DNA of 64,000 nucleotides from Dipteronia dyeriana (lineage: Eukaryota; Streptophyta; Magnoliopsida; Sapindales; Sapindaceae). Positions 23,412 through 36,823 of the stretch are shown here, one piece after another. Position 1 is the stretch's first letter. Every line of letters starts with the position of its first letter. The position numbers were made by a program, and so were the translations under genes. The DNA is taken from positions 14,823,096-14,887,095 of the forward strand of contig CM065298.1 of NCBI GenBank assembly GCA_032871835.1, given 5' to 3'. The notes beneath the pieces were generated by a model. The model worked only from the letters and a program-made list of their open reading frames with translations. It was not told where the DNA came from and did no database searches.

Positions 23412-26097
23412 CTAGAAAGTTCTACTTGTCATACCAAATACACTATTTGAAACAAATGTCCAATGATTTGAGGGTTATTTCTTATTTTGCTCCCAATCAT
23501 GTGACCGTTTATTTCTTACAACCCAAAACCTAAATTAGAAAGAGACGACTCATGCTAATTGGCAAAGCTCTTCCAAATTCCAGTCGATACATTACAACTT
23601 GTTTAAATTACAACACACATGGGCTGTTTTGTTTGTGATTGCCAAAAATAGCTCACTGTTCAAATAAAAGTTGAGTTCAACAATGACTCAAACGGTGTGG
23701 TAACAAACCTTGACCAAATCCATAAAGATCAAGTCAGTATTGCAATACAAGTTACTAATTTAGTGATAGTTTATTTTTTCCACTCAAAACTCAATGCGTC
23801 TGAATCATAATTATTAAGTTATTTTGTTTGTTTTTTACGGTGCTCAGTCAATTTAAAAATATAAAAAAACAACAACTTAAAATAATAAAAAAAAAATCAT
23901 GACTTTTCACTTGATTACAAATCACTAAATTGTATTAAATGCAATCCAAAATCTTTTCCTCCGATATTATCCCTTATATATAACATATTTCCAATTTCAT
24001 CATAACAACATATGGTATAAAAATATTTATTTTAATATATTGTTTATTTTAAATAGCTTTAAAAATAAAAAAGAACCATAATCGCTCCTGATATTGGTGT
24101 TTAATATTAATACTTTGGTATCATATTAGGGTGATGTATATATATTATTTTTATAGTGTTTTGTGTTAATTTGACTGTTGCCTCTTTTAATTTTTGAAAA
24201 AAAAAAAAACCTTTTTTTCGTAATAAAAATTAAGTTTGTTTGCAATCGAATAAGAAGATCACGATCATATATATTCATATATAATTGTTCTTTTTGGATT
24301 GTTTTTATTTCATATTATGTATAATTATTAACATGGTATAAATGTAAATTTACTTATTTTCAGATAATTTTACTTTTAAAAAACAAAGGTGTTGACAATT
24401 CATTTAGATGTGAGAAAAAAAAAACAAATATGATATTTAAGTTCAAATTTCAGTCTCTATTAAGTTTCTATAAAAAAAAATCAGTACTATTCGATCTTCA
24501 GATAAAGAAACAAATGACCCCTCAATCAATAAAATTGTTCAAGAATCACACATGATTTCCACGTAATATTAAATTCATTCGATAACGGTTTTACTTTGTC
24601 TATCCTACGTTCAGTCCAAACGAACATAAGACCATTCGAATGATATCATTCAGGACTCGACAACTTTGTTTATGGTTTGATTTAAATTTTATTCAATTTA
24701 GATTTTATTCAGTTTGTTGATTTGAAATTTATTTATTTATTGATAAATTGTCTAAATTAAATATCGGAGAGTCCCTAACAAGATATCCCCTTTCTCTTCG
24801 CTCTACCTTTCATCTTTACAGGATTTCGAATGCTCAGTCTACTACTTTTATTCTACCGTTATCGGTGTCTACCGACCTACGAAAATTTAAATATATATAT
24901 TTTCAAGCTCTACACCGTTCATATACAAAATTGCCAATTCTTTATATATATATGCCTTCAACAGCCTACCAAGCTACCAGCCCATGACTGCCCAATTTTA
25001 TACCAAAAAAAAAAACAAAAAATCTTAATCTTGAATAACACAAGACTAGTATTGTCAAAAAAGAAAAAAGAAAAAAGAAAAAAGAAAAAAAAGGCAAGCA
25101 TTGAAATTAAAGAAAGGGAGACAAGCGCTTTGCCCAGAAGCTGAAACTGTAACATCTTACAGGAGAAGCTTTCACTTCAATCAAAAAATAGCATGACAAT
25201 GAAGCAAGAAAGAATCTGAGGTGGGTCTGTCTCCAACCAAAACCCAAATAAAAAAAGAAAAAAGCCAAAGTTCACAAAAGCGCTTCAACTGGCTTGAGTC
25301 TCGACTCTTGACACTATAAAGAAAAGATAAATCCTCTGTTACACGTAGCAGTTGGCCTTCTCACGTCCTTTCAATCAAAATTTAGCTCAGTGGACCCCAC
25401 AATTTTGTAGTCACTCATGATTCGCTTGACTTTTGACTACACTTAGAAATCAAAGTTTTTTTTTTAATGAATTTAAAACAGAAAAAGGTAATTTGTAACG
25501 GTATAAGATATATATATTTTAAACAACAATTTCTTTTTTTTTTAAAAAAAAAAACAACGCCACCACCACCGCCCTTGTTTAAATGTCGTTTTTTTGGTTT
25601 TTTTTTTTGTTTTAAGGAAGTGTATAATTGAAATTTCAAATTATTCGATTATATATTTTTACTTTTAAATAATAAGATATAAAATTTCATCACTTTTATT
25701 TTATAAAGACCTAACGAGATCAATTATTATAAAAAATATGATTCAATTTTTATCGATAATTATATAAGCGAAGTTGAATGGTCTAATAAATATTGTATAT
25801 TGCCAATAATTTTGTATGATGTTATATTGTGTAAAATATTTTAAATTCTAATAGGTTATTAAATATAAAAAAGCCAAGTATAATACTATACTTTCTAACT
25901 TTTACTTATTAATTATTTCAAAATAAAACATAATTAAATCGGTCAAAAGCATATTATTTTTTAGACCTACATGGTTTGATGTTACATTTCTATTTTATAT
26001 ATCAATATTTTTTTTGGATTTTTTTTTCAACTTTGACATAAATCTATAAATCTTTTTTTTTTGACACTATCTGTTTATCCATCTATCTAAACTAAGA

Positions 26098-26128
<31 letters not shown>

Positions 26129-26603
26129 TATCATTAATAGGATTTGAACCACTCTTTAAATCTAATTATATTATATAAACAATACATTTATTTAGATGCG
26201 AGTTTTTATAATTACATTTAGTAGAGATATCGGTGCACCTTCTGATGAGGGATTCAAAACTTCAAATCTCACGATATGTATTTTTATAAATATATATAAA
26301 GAGTTTTCTCCCTATCAAGAGTCTTATTTGAGTAAAAAAAAAAAAAACTTCTTGTAAAATACTATTTATAGTTGAATTTAGATGATTTGTTCAATATTAA
26401 AGTTGTATATTAATATAACAACTTAAACAAACAAGCTTTTAAAAATCTATCCATGATCCATCCAATATAATCATATTAATTTACAAGTTGCTTTATAATT
26501 TTATGAATACCAAGTTCATGAGAAATTTTATAATCTACGGTATTCAAAATTTTAAAATTAAAATGTAGTTTTGATTAGTTGTGATTGGTTGAGAAGCTGT
26601 GAT
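23412..26603. other. Gene-free AT-rich interval
   Basis: No supported gene in 3.2 kb. Contains A/T homopolymers, GAAAAAA-type runs (25040-25095) and an AT microsatellite at 26096-26125. The ORFs at 24748-25155 and 25415-25639 consist of low-complexity sequence. Confidence 0.55.
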
Positions 26604-27012
26604 TAATGGTGTCAACGGTTCGGTTTCGGTTACGAACCGCTGGTTTCGGTTCCGTGGTTAGGCTGAACCGTAACCGTAACCGTAACCGGAATGGGACGGT
26701 TTGGGGCGGTTTCGGTTATGGCGGTTTTCGGTTACGGTTCGGTTTCGGTTTTCGGTTTTCGGTTATCGGTTCGGTTTCGGCTTGGTCCGGTTTTTTTTTT
26801 TTTAAAAAGTGTCACGTGTCAGCATTTAATTAGTTGTTGTATTTCTTTTATATTTTTTATAGAAACTGACGGTTTTCCATAATTCCTAACCGTAACCGAA
26901 TCGTTGGGAACCGGTTTCCAACCGATTTTGTAATCGACGGTTTCGGTTACGGTTTTGAGAGGACGGTTTCGGTTCGGTTTCGAACGGTTTAACCGAACCG
27001 TTGACACCTCTA
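26604..27012. mobile_element. hAT MITE with CGGTT-rich interior
   Basis: The ends TAATGGTGTCAACGGTTCGG and, on minus, TAGAGGTGTCAACGGTTCGG are inverted repeats. They are flanked by 8-bp GCTGTGAT (26596-26603) and ACTGTGAT (27013-27020), which differ at one base. The interior is filled with CGGTTTCGGTTA and CCGTAACCGTAACCG units in both orientations. The 409 bp carry no transposase, and the ORFs over the repeats are artefacts. Confidence 0.8.
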
Positions 27013-27851
27013 ACTGTGATCACGACCCTTAACAAACCTTTATAAAAATCTTTTACGACCATGACATTTTTTTATTAATTTTTTATTATGGCAATTTTGA
27101 TCGGGATTCTTTATGATAATAACAACATCAATTATTATTACATCAAAATTAAATTATGTTAAATTGTTTGTCATATATATATTTTAAAAAATACTTTATC
27201 CAAAATAGTTAGAAGGGAAAATAAAAAGAGTTATATATATACAAAGTATGTTAAATTGGATTTAACTTTAAAAGTAAAATAAAGAATTATTGACACGGTT
27301 TGAACTTTATGTAAGTTTACATTAATTTTATAAGACTTTATATTTTATCAATTGATTTTTTTTTAGTATTTAATCCTCTAAACTTTTATTTATCAAAAAA
27401 ATCTAATTATAGATACCCGTTTAAAAGATAATAAATCAAACTATTTATCGATAAATGAAAATTTTGATAATTTAATATAAAAAAAATCAAAGGATAAAAT
27501 ACAAACTCTGTACTAGTAACCCTAAAATAAAATCCAAACTTGTTTTCTTTCCTCCGCATAATCATATAAGTCAACAAATGTGATTAAGAAATATTAAAAA
27601 TTAGCATATTTAAATATTAAATTATTTTTAATTTTGAAACAATTTAAATATTAAAATCACGTAGTCATTCATTTATTATGTAATCAATTATAATAATTCA
27701 GAATTCGTTATCATTTATGATGTTCTCCAATCCCTATACTTGACTGTATCATTACACGCGAGCCAACGCTATCCAGAAAACGACACCGTTTATAAGCACA
27801 GTGAAGTCTGAAACTCAGCAATACGACACCGGTTTTGTGATTTCAATTATC
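27013..27851. other. Gene-free interval and promoter region of the DUF630/632 gene
   Basis: AT-rich. From about 27750 composition shifts toward the leader of the next gene. No clear TATA box can be fixed. Two similar motifs, AACGACACCGTTT and ATACGACACCGGTTT (27779 and 27820 regions), recur 40 bp apart. Confidence 0.4.
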
Positions 27852-27899
27852 ATGAAACTTCTTATTCTTCTTCTTCAGCATCTAATAATAAGAGACTAG
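27852..27899 (+). promoter_or_regulatory. Possible upstream ORF in the 5' leader of the DUF630/632 gene
   Basis: ATG AAA CTT ... TAG encodes 15 residues (MKLLILLLQHLIIRD) and ends 124 bases before the main ATG. Whether it is in the transcript is not known. A perfect 8-bp hairpin (ATTTCGCT, TAATT loop, AGCGAAAT) sits at about 27954-27974, between it and the start codon. Confidence 0.35.
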
Positions 27900-28023
27900 T
27901 AAACACTAGACAGCAGAGCTCCTCTCAAGTCTCAAAGCAGACAAAATTGGAAATATTTCGCTTAATTAGCGAAATTGAGATTCGGATTTCAAAATCGTTG
28001 AAAGAAAAAGTGTGTAACTTTGT

Positions 28024-31000
28024 ATGGGTTGTACGCAGTCGAAGATCGAAAACGAGGAGGCGGTGTCGCGATGCAAGGAGCGCAAGCTGTTCATGAAGGA
28101 TGCCGTCTCCGCGCGAAACGCCTTCGCCGCTGCCCACTCTGCCTACGCCATGTCCCTCAAGAACACAGGCGCCGCCCTTAGCGACTTCGCTCACGGCGAG
28201 GTCCAGAACCCTCAGCACCTCACTCTCGGCCACGCCTCCCAGTCTCTTCCAGTGTCTTCAGCTGCGGCAGCGGCCGCGTCGGCGTCTTCGTCGTCTCAGC
28301 CTGCTCTCGATCCTCTCATCCGGCCTCCTCCTCCGCCGGATCAGGTGACGTTCCCGCCGATACAGCGGGCCACCAGCATGCCGGAGATCAAATTGGTGAC
28401 GACCCGGGATCAATTCAGAGAGAACAACGGTGTGGGGCCCACTATCATGGAGGAGGAGGACGGCGAGGATGGAATTGAGAGTAGTCAAGAGAAATTGATT
28501 ACAAGGAAGAGAAGTAGTGGTCATGGTAGGAATAGAAGTGGCGGGGATCACCAGCCCTCGGCGGCGGCGGCGGCGGTTGTGGCGTCGCCGGAGAGGTCTC
28601 AAGCGGCGGAAAGTAGCAGGGCAGTGCAGGCGCCGCCCCAGCAGGACTCAGCGTGGGACTATTTCTTCGGTCCAATAGAGAACATACCAGGAGGCAGTTT
28701 GGAGGTTAAAGAGAACAAGGAGGAAATTGAGCAGAAGATGTTCAACCAAAGGCCTAAAATGGAAGAGTTGGTAGAGGAAAAGCCGGCAGCAGAACCACCT
28801 ACTCCGCCTCCTCCACCAGCTGTGGAGGAACAGGAACAGAAAGTAGTGGAGGAAGCAGTGGAACCACCACCACCACCACCACCTATGGGGGCAGCCGGAG
28901 GAGGGAGTGTAGGCAGGAATTTGAAGAAAGGGAAGGCGGTGGCAACAGCAGTGGGAATGGGGGAGAAGAGAACGGGAAAAGGGAGTGTAAATTTGTTGCA
29001 GGTATTTGTGGAGTTGGATGATCACTTTTTGAAGGCATCCGAGAGTGCACATGAGGTTTCTAAGATGCTGGAGGCCACTCGCTTGCATTACCATTCCAAT
29101 TTTGCTGATAATCGCGGTAATTCTCTCATTGAGAATTGATTTTTTAATGTTCTTGTAGTAGGAGCTAAATTTTGAAACTGCTAGTGTTTGGGATGATTTT
29201 ATTATTATTTTTTTATTGGAAGGAGGTAAGTATAATATCAAGTTGGTTTGGCTTAATCTCTGGCTGTTTTGGTTCTACATCATAGTATTTTGCATGAGTT
29301 TGTTAAGAATCAATGATTGCCGATTCTACAAATGGTGATAGGTTTTATTGATAAAAATAACTTGTAATAGTTTTGGGCAAAAAAATAATTGTTTTTGTGG
29401 GATTGTAGTAATAAAAAATTGGGAATTTTATTGGCAGTATCACTTCAACTGTTTTGATCAAGTTCCACGTCATTTTGTAATGAAATCGAGACAATGATAG
29501 TATTTTGTCATAACTTTGTTCTGTTTCTGTAATTTTGTCTTGGTGGTATGCTTCGGAGAGACTGGCTTGTCACTAGCTTGCTATTTGCTATGCAGGACAC
29601 ATTGATCACTCTGCAAGAGTGATGCGTGTTATTACATGGAATCGGTCATTTAGAGGAATACCTAATGTTGATAATGCAAAAGATGATTTTGACTCCGAAG
29701 AGCATGAAACTCATGCCACGGTGTTGGACAAATTACTTGCATGGGAAAAAAAGCTTTATGATGAAGTGAAGGTATGTTGCAGTGCTTCTGCAATTTGATT
29801 GAGCTCTTGTACTGACACTCTGACAGCTTTACGGTTATATCTTTTTGTTTGTGGCAAATCACCAAATTTTAAGAAACCTTAACATGCATATTACCTACCT
29901 TTGAATTTTGTTGAATCATTTTGCTCTGTAGCCAATAAATGTCATTTTCAATTGTCATGAATTTTGTGTTATTTGCTCAGCTGCAAGGTATCCTTCTTAA
30001 ATATCTTCTTTCTCCCAAAAGTGAAGCAGATTATGAGAACTTCTATCTTAATAAATAGACATTCTATATTCTGATGGAATAATCGTGATATACTTGAAAC
30101 ATAAATTTCCTACTTGGAGGAAGGCTGCTGAATGCTATGTAGATAGGTAGATGACCACGTTTAAAGATAGTTTGCTTCAGTTGATGTAATAAAAAACGTT
30201 CATTTGAGGATGATATGATTGAATTTTACTAGGTGTGCTCCCTAGAGTGAACCAACTATTGAACCATCCATATGTAGTCCTAGCTGAAACAGATTGAAGT
30301 GCCAGACTTCTTTGCAGGGGATAGTGGACCACAAATAGCTAGTAGGAGGGACATGTTGTTTTCCTTGGATACATAGTACTACCAGTGAAATGATGAAAGC
30401 AGTTATTTTTGTTCCAAGGTGCTTGAATTGTTAGTTCATTAGCTTACATTTAACCTCAAATAATTGCTTTCAAGTTTGGATGGTTTCTTACTTTACAGTT
30501 TTTATTACATCAGTTGAAGTACATCCTACTTCAAGATGATTGGAGAGAGGTGGTGGTTTCTGCTGATGTGCTCAAGCTCTAAAAGAAGTTTATTTATGAA
30601 AAAGTTTTTGAAAACAACATGGGTAGTAATAGGAGGGGAACTAGTATTGCAAATTTACAATGTTGGTATCATTTAAGAAAAACATGTCCCAGATGGAATG
30701 CCTTTTAAATCCTTCTTCCCTTGCTGTATTGTGCTACCTTGTAACAACACCATGCCAAATTAAACTCTATTTGGGCTCTTGCTTTTCCATTCTTTAATGT
30801 AAGGTTATGTAAATGTTTGTGAAAATATTGGCTTACAGATATTTTATATATATTTTTTCTTTAATCGATATATTATGTCATGATTCTCAAAAAGTACATT
30901 GTCTCTGTAACCATTTAGCTGCAATTTTTATCCTCACCCTTGTGTTTGGTTGATGTCAAACAAATAGTTTACTTTCAATGTTGACCAACATGCACATGAA

Positions 31001-33124
31001 TATTTTCAGTTTTTACAAAAAAGTGCAATATTCATATTACCTTTGACTATTATTTTGTGTTTGATTCATAAAGCAAGCATTGAATCTTACTTGGGACTGA
31101 TGTTGCTGATAGGCAGGTGAACTTATGAAATTTGAGTACCAAAGGAAGGTTACTCAGCTAAATAAGCAAAAGAAACGAGGTACAAACTCTGATGGACTTG
31201 AGAAAATAAAAGCTTCAGTAAGTCATCTGCATACAAGATACATTGTAGATATGCAATCAATGGATTCGACAGTTATGGAAATAAACCGCTTACGGGATGA
31301 GCAACTGTATCCAAAACTAGTTCAGCTTGTTGATGTGTAAGTTGCAGTCTGGAAAAAAAAAACTTGTGAATTTAAATTTCTGTAGTGACTTATTTGGTAA
31401 GGTCATTTTAAGACATTTCTCAACTAGCACTTCATTTTTCTCTATCAGAGATGATTGCATTTGTGGCTTGCATATTTGTTGATGATATGGAATCAGAGAT
31501 ATTGAGTCAAACCAATAGAGGACTATTTTCCTTTTTTAGTTCAAGAATATGGCACCTACAATTTCATGGTAACTTCAATAGGATTTCCTTTGCTCAATCT
31601 GAAACAGATTTCCTATGAATATATATTTTTCCCTTTTTTCTCTTCATGGCGCTGTTTTGGTGCATCTTGGAAAGCATATTAGGTCACTAGGTTTTGGGGA
31701 ATCCTTGAATTTTCTTTTGGTCAAACATACTAGAGAACTCATTCAACGAGTCATGATCATCTGTTCTCGGGCTCTAATATTGTGTCAGAAGAATGTGAAG
31801 GTTGACTCTACTTGACTATTGGCAAGTTTTAAAGCAAAATATTGAACCAAATGTAATATTATGTCTAACCAGAGTGATTCTCTCTTTAAAGCATGTCTTC
31901 AGTGGGAGAGAGAGATGGATGCAGGGCCTACTCTAATATTATTCCCTTGATGCTATCTTTTATTTTATCACGAGTCCATTTGTTTCTATTTTCTTTATTC
32001 CTATAACGTTGCTCATCCTACCTATCTCAATGTTTTCATTTCAACTATCCTATTCTAGGATTTTTTTTCCATGCATTGATAGTTGACAGCACTTCATTCT
32101 TTGCTTTCATTCATAGCATGCTACTCAATTGTTAAACTAAAGTTATTTAATCTGTTACTTAATAGCTATTTTTGTTAATTTTAGTGCTCATTCTTTGCCT
32201 TTCTGGGTGACAAAATTGTTAATGGTTAGTTTGAAATTGATAGCTGCTCTGAATGGAATCATGAAGATTATTTCTGTGATCTTGTAAGAAATTTGGTTCA
32301 AACAATAAAAAATTTGGTATATTGTCTGCAGGATGGCAACAATGTGGGACTGCATGTATATTGAGCATGATACTCAATCTAAAATTGTGTTAGCCCTAAA
32401 ATCGGTGGACACATCCCATTCTCCCAAGGAGACGACTGAGCACCACCATGAGCGCACCATACAGCTTTGGGCTGTTGTGCAAGAGTGGAACTTGCAGTAC
32501 GGTAAACTTGTAGACCATCAGAAAGAGTACATAAAGGCTCTCAATAGTTGGTTAAGGTTAAATCTCATTCCTATTGAGAGCAACTTGAAGGAAAAGGTCT
32601 CTTCACCACCAAGGATTGTAACTCCCCCAATTCAGAGACTCCTCCTTGCTTGGCAAGATCATATGGAGCAACTTCAGGATGGGGTTGCAAGAAGTGCTAT
32701 AGGTAACTTTTCAGCCACAATAAATACCATTATGCATCTTCAAGAAGATGAAATGAAATTGAAGGAAAAATGTGAGGAATCCCGGAAGGAGCTTTCTCGC
32801 AAGACCCGGCAATTTGAAGAATGGTATCATAAGTATACACAGCGGAGAACACCAGATGAGTTGGAAACAGAAGATGACACACACAAGGATGCTGTTGCAG
32901 AGAGAAAGTTTGTGGTGGATTTGGTGAAAAGGCGTTTGGAAGAGGAAGAAGAATTATACCAGAGGCAATGCAGTCAGGTTAGAGAGAAATCTTTGGCGAG
33001 TCTTAAATTACACTTGCCAGAGCTCTTCAAGGCTATGTCCAACGTAGCTTTCTCTTTTTCAAAAATGTATGAGAACTTGAGGTACATGTCACAGCACCAG
33101 AATCGAAATGAAAGATCTTCATGA
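28024..33124 (+). CDS. DUF630/DUF632 protein (NRG2/APSR1-like), putative membrane-anchored regulator
   Basis: Four exons: 28024-29116, 29596-29771, 31113-31336 and 32332-33124. Phases agree and give 761 residues. The N-terminus MGCTQSKIENEEAVSRCKER fits N-myristoylation at Gly2 and palmitoylation at Cys3, and it opens the DUF630 domain (residues 1-60). A variable region follows with Ala, Pro and Glu-rich runs (PPPPP near residues 260-300). DUF632 runs from about residue 320 (NLLQVFVELDDHFLKASESA) through WEKKLYDEVKAGELMKFEYQ and LWAVVQEWNLQYGKLVDHQK to a coiled-coil C-terminus (VKRRLEEEEELYQRQ). Plant relatives include NRG2, involved in nitrate signalling, and APSR1, but I cannot assign this copy to either. 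The intron after DUF632's start and a 1.34-kb second intron are typical of the family. It is convergent with the Rab5-like gene. Confidence 0.9.
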
Positions 33125-33949
33125 GACAGGTTTTGTAGGTTTGTATAATTTACTTGCATGTGTTACTGTAACCTTTTATCATCATTTCATATAGGACAAG
33201 CCCGAAACCATATATTTATTCGTCATTAAAATAGTTGTGAGTTTCAACATAAGAGCTGTCATTCATTTCTTACTCCATGAGAGGTCGATATAATTCATGG
33301 TGGAATAAATCCATCTTGTTTTCATTTTGTAGACTACAAATTTTGCTGTGAATGAATATATTCTTGTTGTGAGAGTGTTATGATTAGTGTCAGATTTGTC
33401 TGTAAAATTGGTTTATTTCATTGTTGTTGGTCGAAAATCCATGAAAAGCAGTCCTATAGTCTCCTCTCGGTAAGATACTTTTGGAAGAATGTGATAACTT
33501 GTGCAAACTTTTTATTGAAACATTTCCCAGCAGTATGATCGATCAAATTTGTTTGTTGCATTAGGCCTTATTTAAACCGAACATGAGACTGAATTCGTTG
33601 TGTATGCTTGTTTCATATCGAGTTATCTGATAGAATTTCTAAATTCGGAGTCACAAATGATATGTCCAGTAAGTATTTGCATCATTTGGGTTCAAAATTT
33701 AGGATCTTATTGACATGTTTGCAGAAATTTGATAAGCATATAAGCAAAGAAGTGTAACATGTTCTTGCGTGGTGATCATCTGCAATGACTGTCATAACAT
33801 GTAGCTCTGGGCATTTTATTTACAAATGTAAATTATATCAGAATTATGAGAATCAAGTGTAACAGACAACTACGACCTCAATCAACCAGTGGTTCGTAGA
33901 CAACCACAAGAAAATAGGTAATTCTCTGATTCTTTGAGAGAATGTATTC
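33125..33949. other. Shared 3' region between convergent genes
   Basis: 825 bp between the stop codons of the DUF630/632 gene (+) and the Rab5-like gene (-). It should hold both 3' UTRs. No repeats of note. Confidence 0.55.
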
Positions 33950-36823
33950 TCATCCTAAGCAACAAAACTGTTTTCTTCCGTCTTGTGTTTGATGGTTTAG
34001 TTTTATCCCAGGAGACTTCAGAGGGTGAACTTTTGCCAGTCTCTTCGCTGACAATGGTAAACGGAGAAGAAACAGTAAGCATTGAACTGTTGGAGTTGTT
34101 GAAAGAAGAGAGTAGAACTGAACTGAAGTTTTACCTATTTCATAGAAAAGCTCATTGATGTTCTGTGCAGTTTTTGCCGATGTTTCAGTGTAAAACATTC
34201 CATTCTCTTGAGCGTATTGCTCGCCTTCCTGCATAGATAGAGGAAAACAGAAAAAGAAGGATCAAAGGACTTATCTCCTGTTACTTTGAATGAATTCGAC
34301 CAAACGACAAAAGAGCCTGAATTTTATGTTCATTATTTATTTGACGGATATAATCCAGTGCATAAAGTTATCGCAATTTCTCGCTAGAAGGCAGATTGGT
34401 AATAACAGATGAGCTAGAAAGGATTTGTGAGACGTTATTTTGTGAATACCTCAGTCTGAACCTCTCTGCTTGAATCCAGGTCGGACTTGTTTGCCACCAA
34501 TGCCATCACCAAGTTTTGATTTCCTGGAGATAGAAACGTTAGGAACAACAATTTGACGAGCCATCGATTAATAACTAAAAACATCATTCTGAATCCGAAC
34601 CCACGATATGGATTTCGCTTGTATACATACGTTAAATACAGAAACCAAACAAATAATAATATAGGGTCCTTTTGTTACAGTTCCAAAATTTGAATAAAAA
34701 AGTCATGTTTAGTTCTTGGGAGTAAATAAAGCAATAAAAAGACAGCAGAAAATCTAAGGAAAAACTCGTTTTCGGATCTCTACACTTACCTTGTCTTTGC
34801 AATTCCTGAACCCATTTCTTGGCTCGGTCGAATGTATCCTGAAGCCAAAGCACACCATATACAGCAATTATTTTGTTGAATGAGTGAACATGGTTTGATA
34901 AGTAACGAACAAAATGCATTTTAAATTTTACTATCATCCTGATCCTGAATCCATGTATAGGCTGTAATCGACACAAAATTCAGGAGTCGGGATAACTTGA
35001 CAGTCACATTTACTGTGAATGTCAAAAAGATGGGTGACCTTATTATCGTTCCTAATGTTATCCAGAATTTTCAATTAAGGCAAATCAGTCTAATTCACTT
35101 GCCACAAACATTAGCTTTGGCTAAGTTTACGGAGAGACTGATTTACGACATGGTCTTGCAAATGAATCCCTTCATCGATATTCTATACAAGCATACCGAT
35201 CTTATTTCTAATCGTACCTAGTGAGTCAACATGATTGTAACTAGTCTTTCAAGTAGCTATAATTCACTTCGAATTGACTAATGCAGAGGTTCATCTATGG
35301 TCATACTCGTAGAATTATCCATTCTAACTCGCCTATACTCTTTACTTAAATAGAGTTGGAGACGAATCTAAGTGGTTTCAAAATTCATCACGGACCTCCC
35401 TTCTAGAGGGGATTTCTCAAAAATTTGATGAATTCAGAGGACATCCTAGACGATTAACAAAACAATCCGGGATTGATCTAACTTTTGACAGCAACAGAGA
35501 GGAGAAATACAAAAACTGAATAATTATAAACATAACCACAAGAAAGCTAAATAATAGGTACCATGCTAGTGATGTCAAACACAACTACAGCTGCTGCGGC
35601 GCCCCGATAGTACATAGGAGCCAAGCTATGATATCTTTCTTGTCCTGCTGTGTCCCATATATCAAACTTCACTGTGGCTTCAGTTAAAGATAATATCTGA
35701 GTGAAAAAGGCTGCCCCTATGGTTGGTTCCTGCATACATGTACATATGATGATTCAAGGTCCTCAAATCATAAAAAAGAACGGAAAATAAACAGAATTGA
35801 TTCGTAAATGAATCAAGAAGATGTCAATTTACTACCTGGTGATCATAATATTGGCCTTTGACAAATCTCAGTACCAAACTTGTTTTCCCAGTTCCCATAT
35901 CCCCCACAAGGACCTGCAAATGACATATTATCGGAAAATTTAGTCCTCGGATCCATGACGAAATCATTCATCTAATAAGATCAGTTTCCATACTTAAAAA
36001 GCATCCATAATCAAATACTATTTCAATGCTTGAAGCTGTGATAGTTATCGAATTGCTATAATAAAGATGGTGAAAATTTAGTATAGGTACGATCGAATTT
36101 TTCCAGCCTTTAGAATTTCAAATCTAACGTATATGTCCGCTATCAGCAATTATAGTGTACAAAACCTCATCCCACAACATTGAAATCCACAACTCTAGCG
36201 AAAGACAAAATTCTAGCGTTTAGAATTTCTACTCTAACGTATATGTCTGTGATCAACAATTATAGCAAACAAAACCTTACCCCTCAACATTGAAATCCAT
36301 AACTCTAACGAAGGACGGAATTCTAGCCTTTAGAATTTCAACTCTAACGTATATGTCCACCATCAACAATCATAGCTAACAAAACCTCACCCCACAACAT
36401 TGAAATCCACAACTCTATTGTAAATCTGTCATGATGTTGCTACAATATTGTAATATGATCCAATAATTTAGTAACAAATTATATAACATGAATGAAGTAA
36501 TCACAAATTGATCTAAGACTTCGGAATGCTGCACTAAAAGAGTTTGCTAAGATATTTGACTTGTGGGATGAGATTCCCCAACACAACAAGAATTAGTCAT
36601 TTGAAAATCCATCAATATTGATTAACTGGGGTGCATTATGCATATAAATTAACAAAGCAGATTGAATATGATCATAAACTTCAAAAAGGCAATAAAAAAT
36701 TTCAGCGTTTAATTACTTGCAAGATCCATAAATGGAATTTTTTTTCTTCCAAATTAATGAAAAATAAAAGTAAGACATACCCACCAGCTTGGCTTGTATG
36801 ATCTTGTTGCCAGGCCTTGTCAT
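33950..36823 (-). CDS. Rab5-type small GTPase (RABF2/RHN1-like)
   Basis: Minus-strand exons in order: 36823-36785, 35913-35836, 35729-35562, 34838-34790, 34523-34450, 34228-34135 and 34047-33950. They give exactly 600 nt and 199 residues, the normal Rab size. All GTPase motifs are present: P-loop GDMGTGKT, switch [17 protein letters not shown] with the Rab5-type [17 protein letters not shown], and ETSAK. The protein ends FCCLG, a CCxx form of the double-cysteine prenylation signal. Plant RABF2 (ARA7/RHA1) proteins direct traffic to the prevacuolar/multivesicular endosome and vacuole. The RABF2 rather than RABF1/ARA6 assignment rests on the prenylated C-terminus and the lack of an N-terminal MGC signal. 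The start ATG lies 10 bases after a plausible acceptor (TTTTTCAAG), so a 5' UTR intron is possible. Intron 1 holds a 110-bp tandem repeat, and a hAT element is inserted just upstream. Confidence 0.9.
36111..36418 (+). repeat. 110-bp tandem repeat, about 2.8 copies, in Rab5-like intron 1
   Basis: Copies begin at 36111, 36221 and 36331 (TAGAATTTC each time), and the period is exactly 110 bp. Shared blocks are CTCTAACGTATATGTC, AACAAAACCT.ACCCC and CAACATTGAAATCCA.AACTC. All lie within the intron 35914-36784. Confidence 0.9.
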
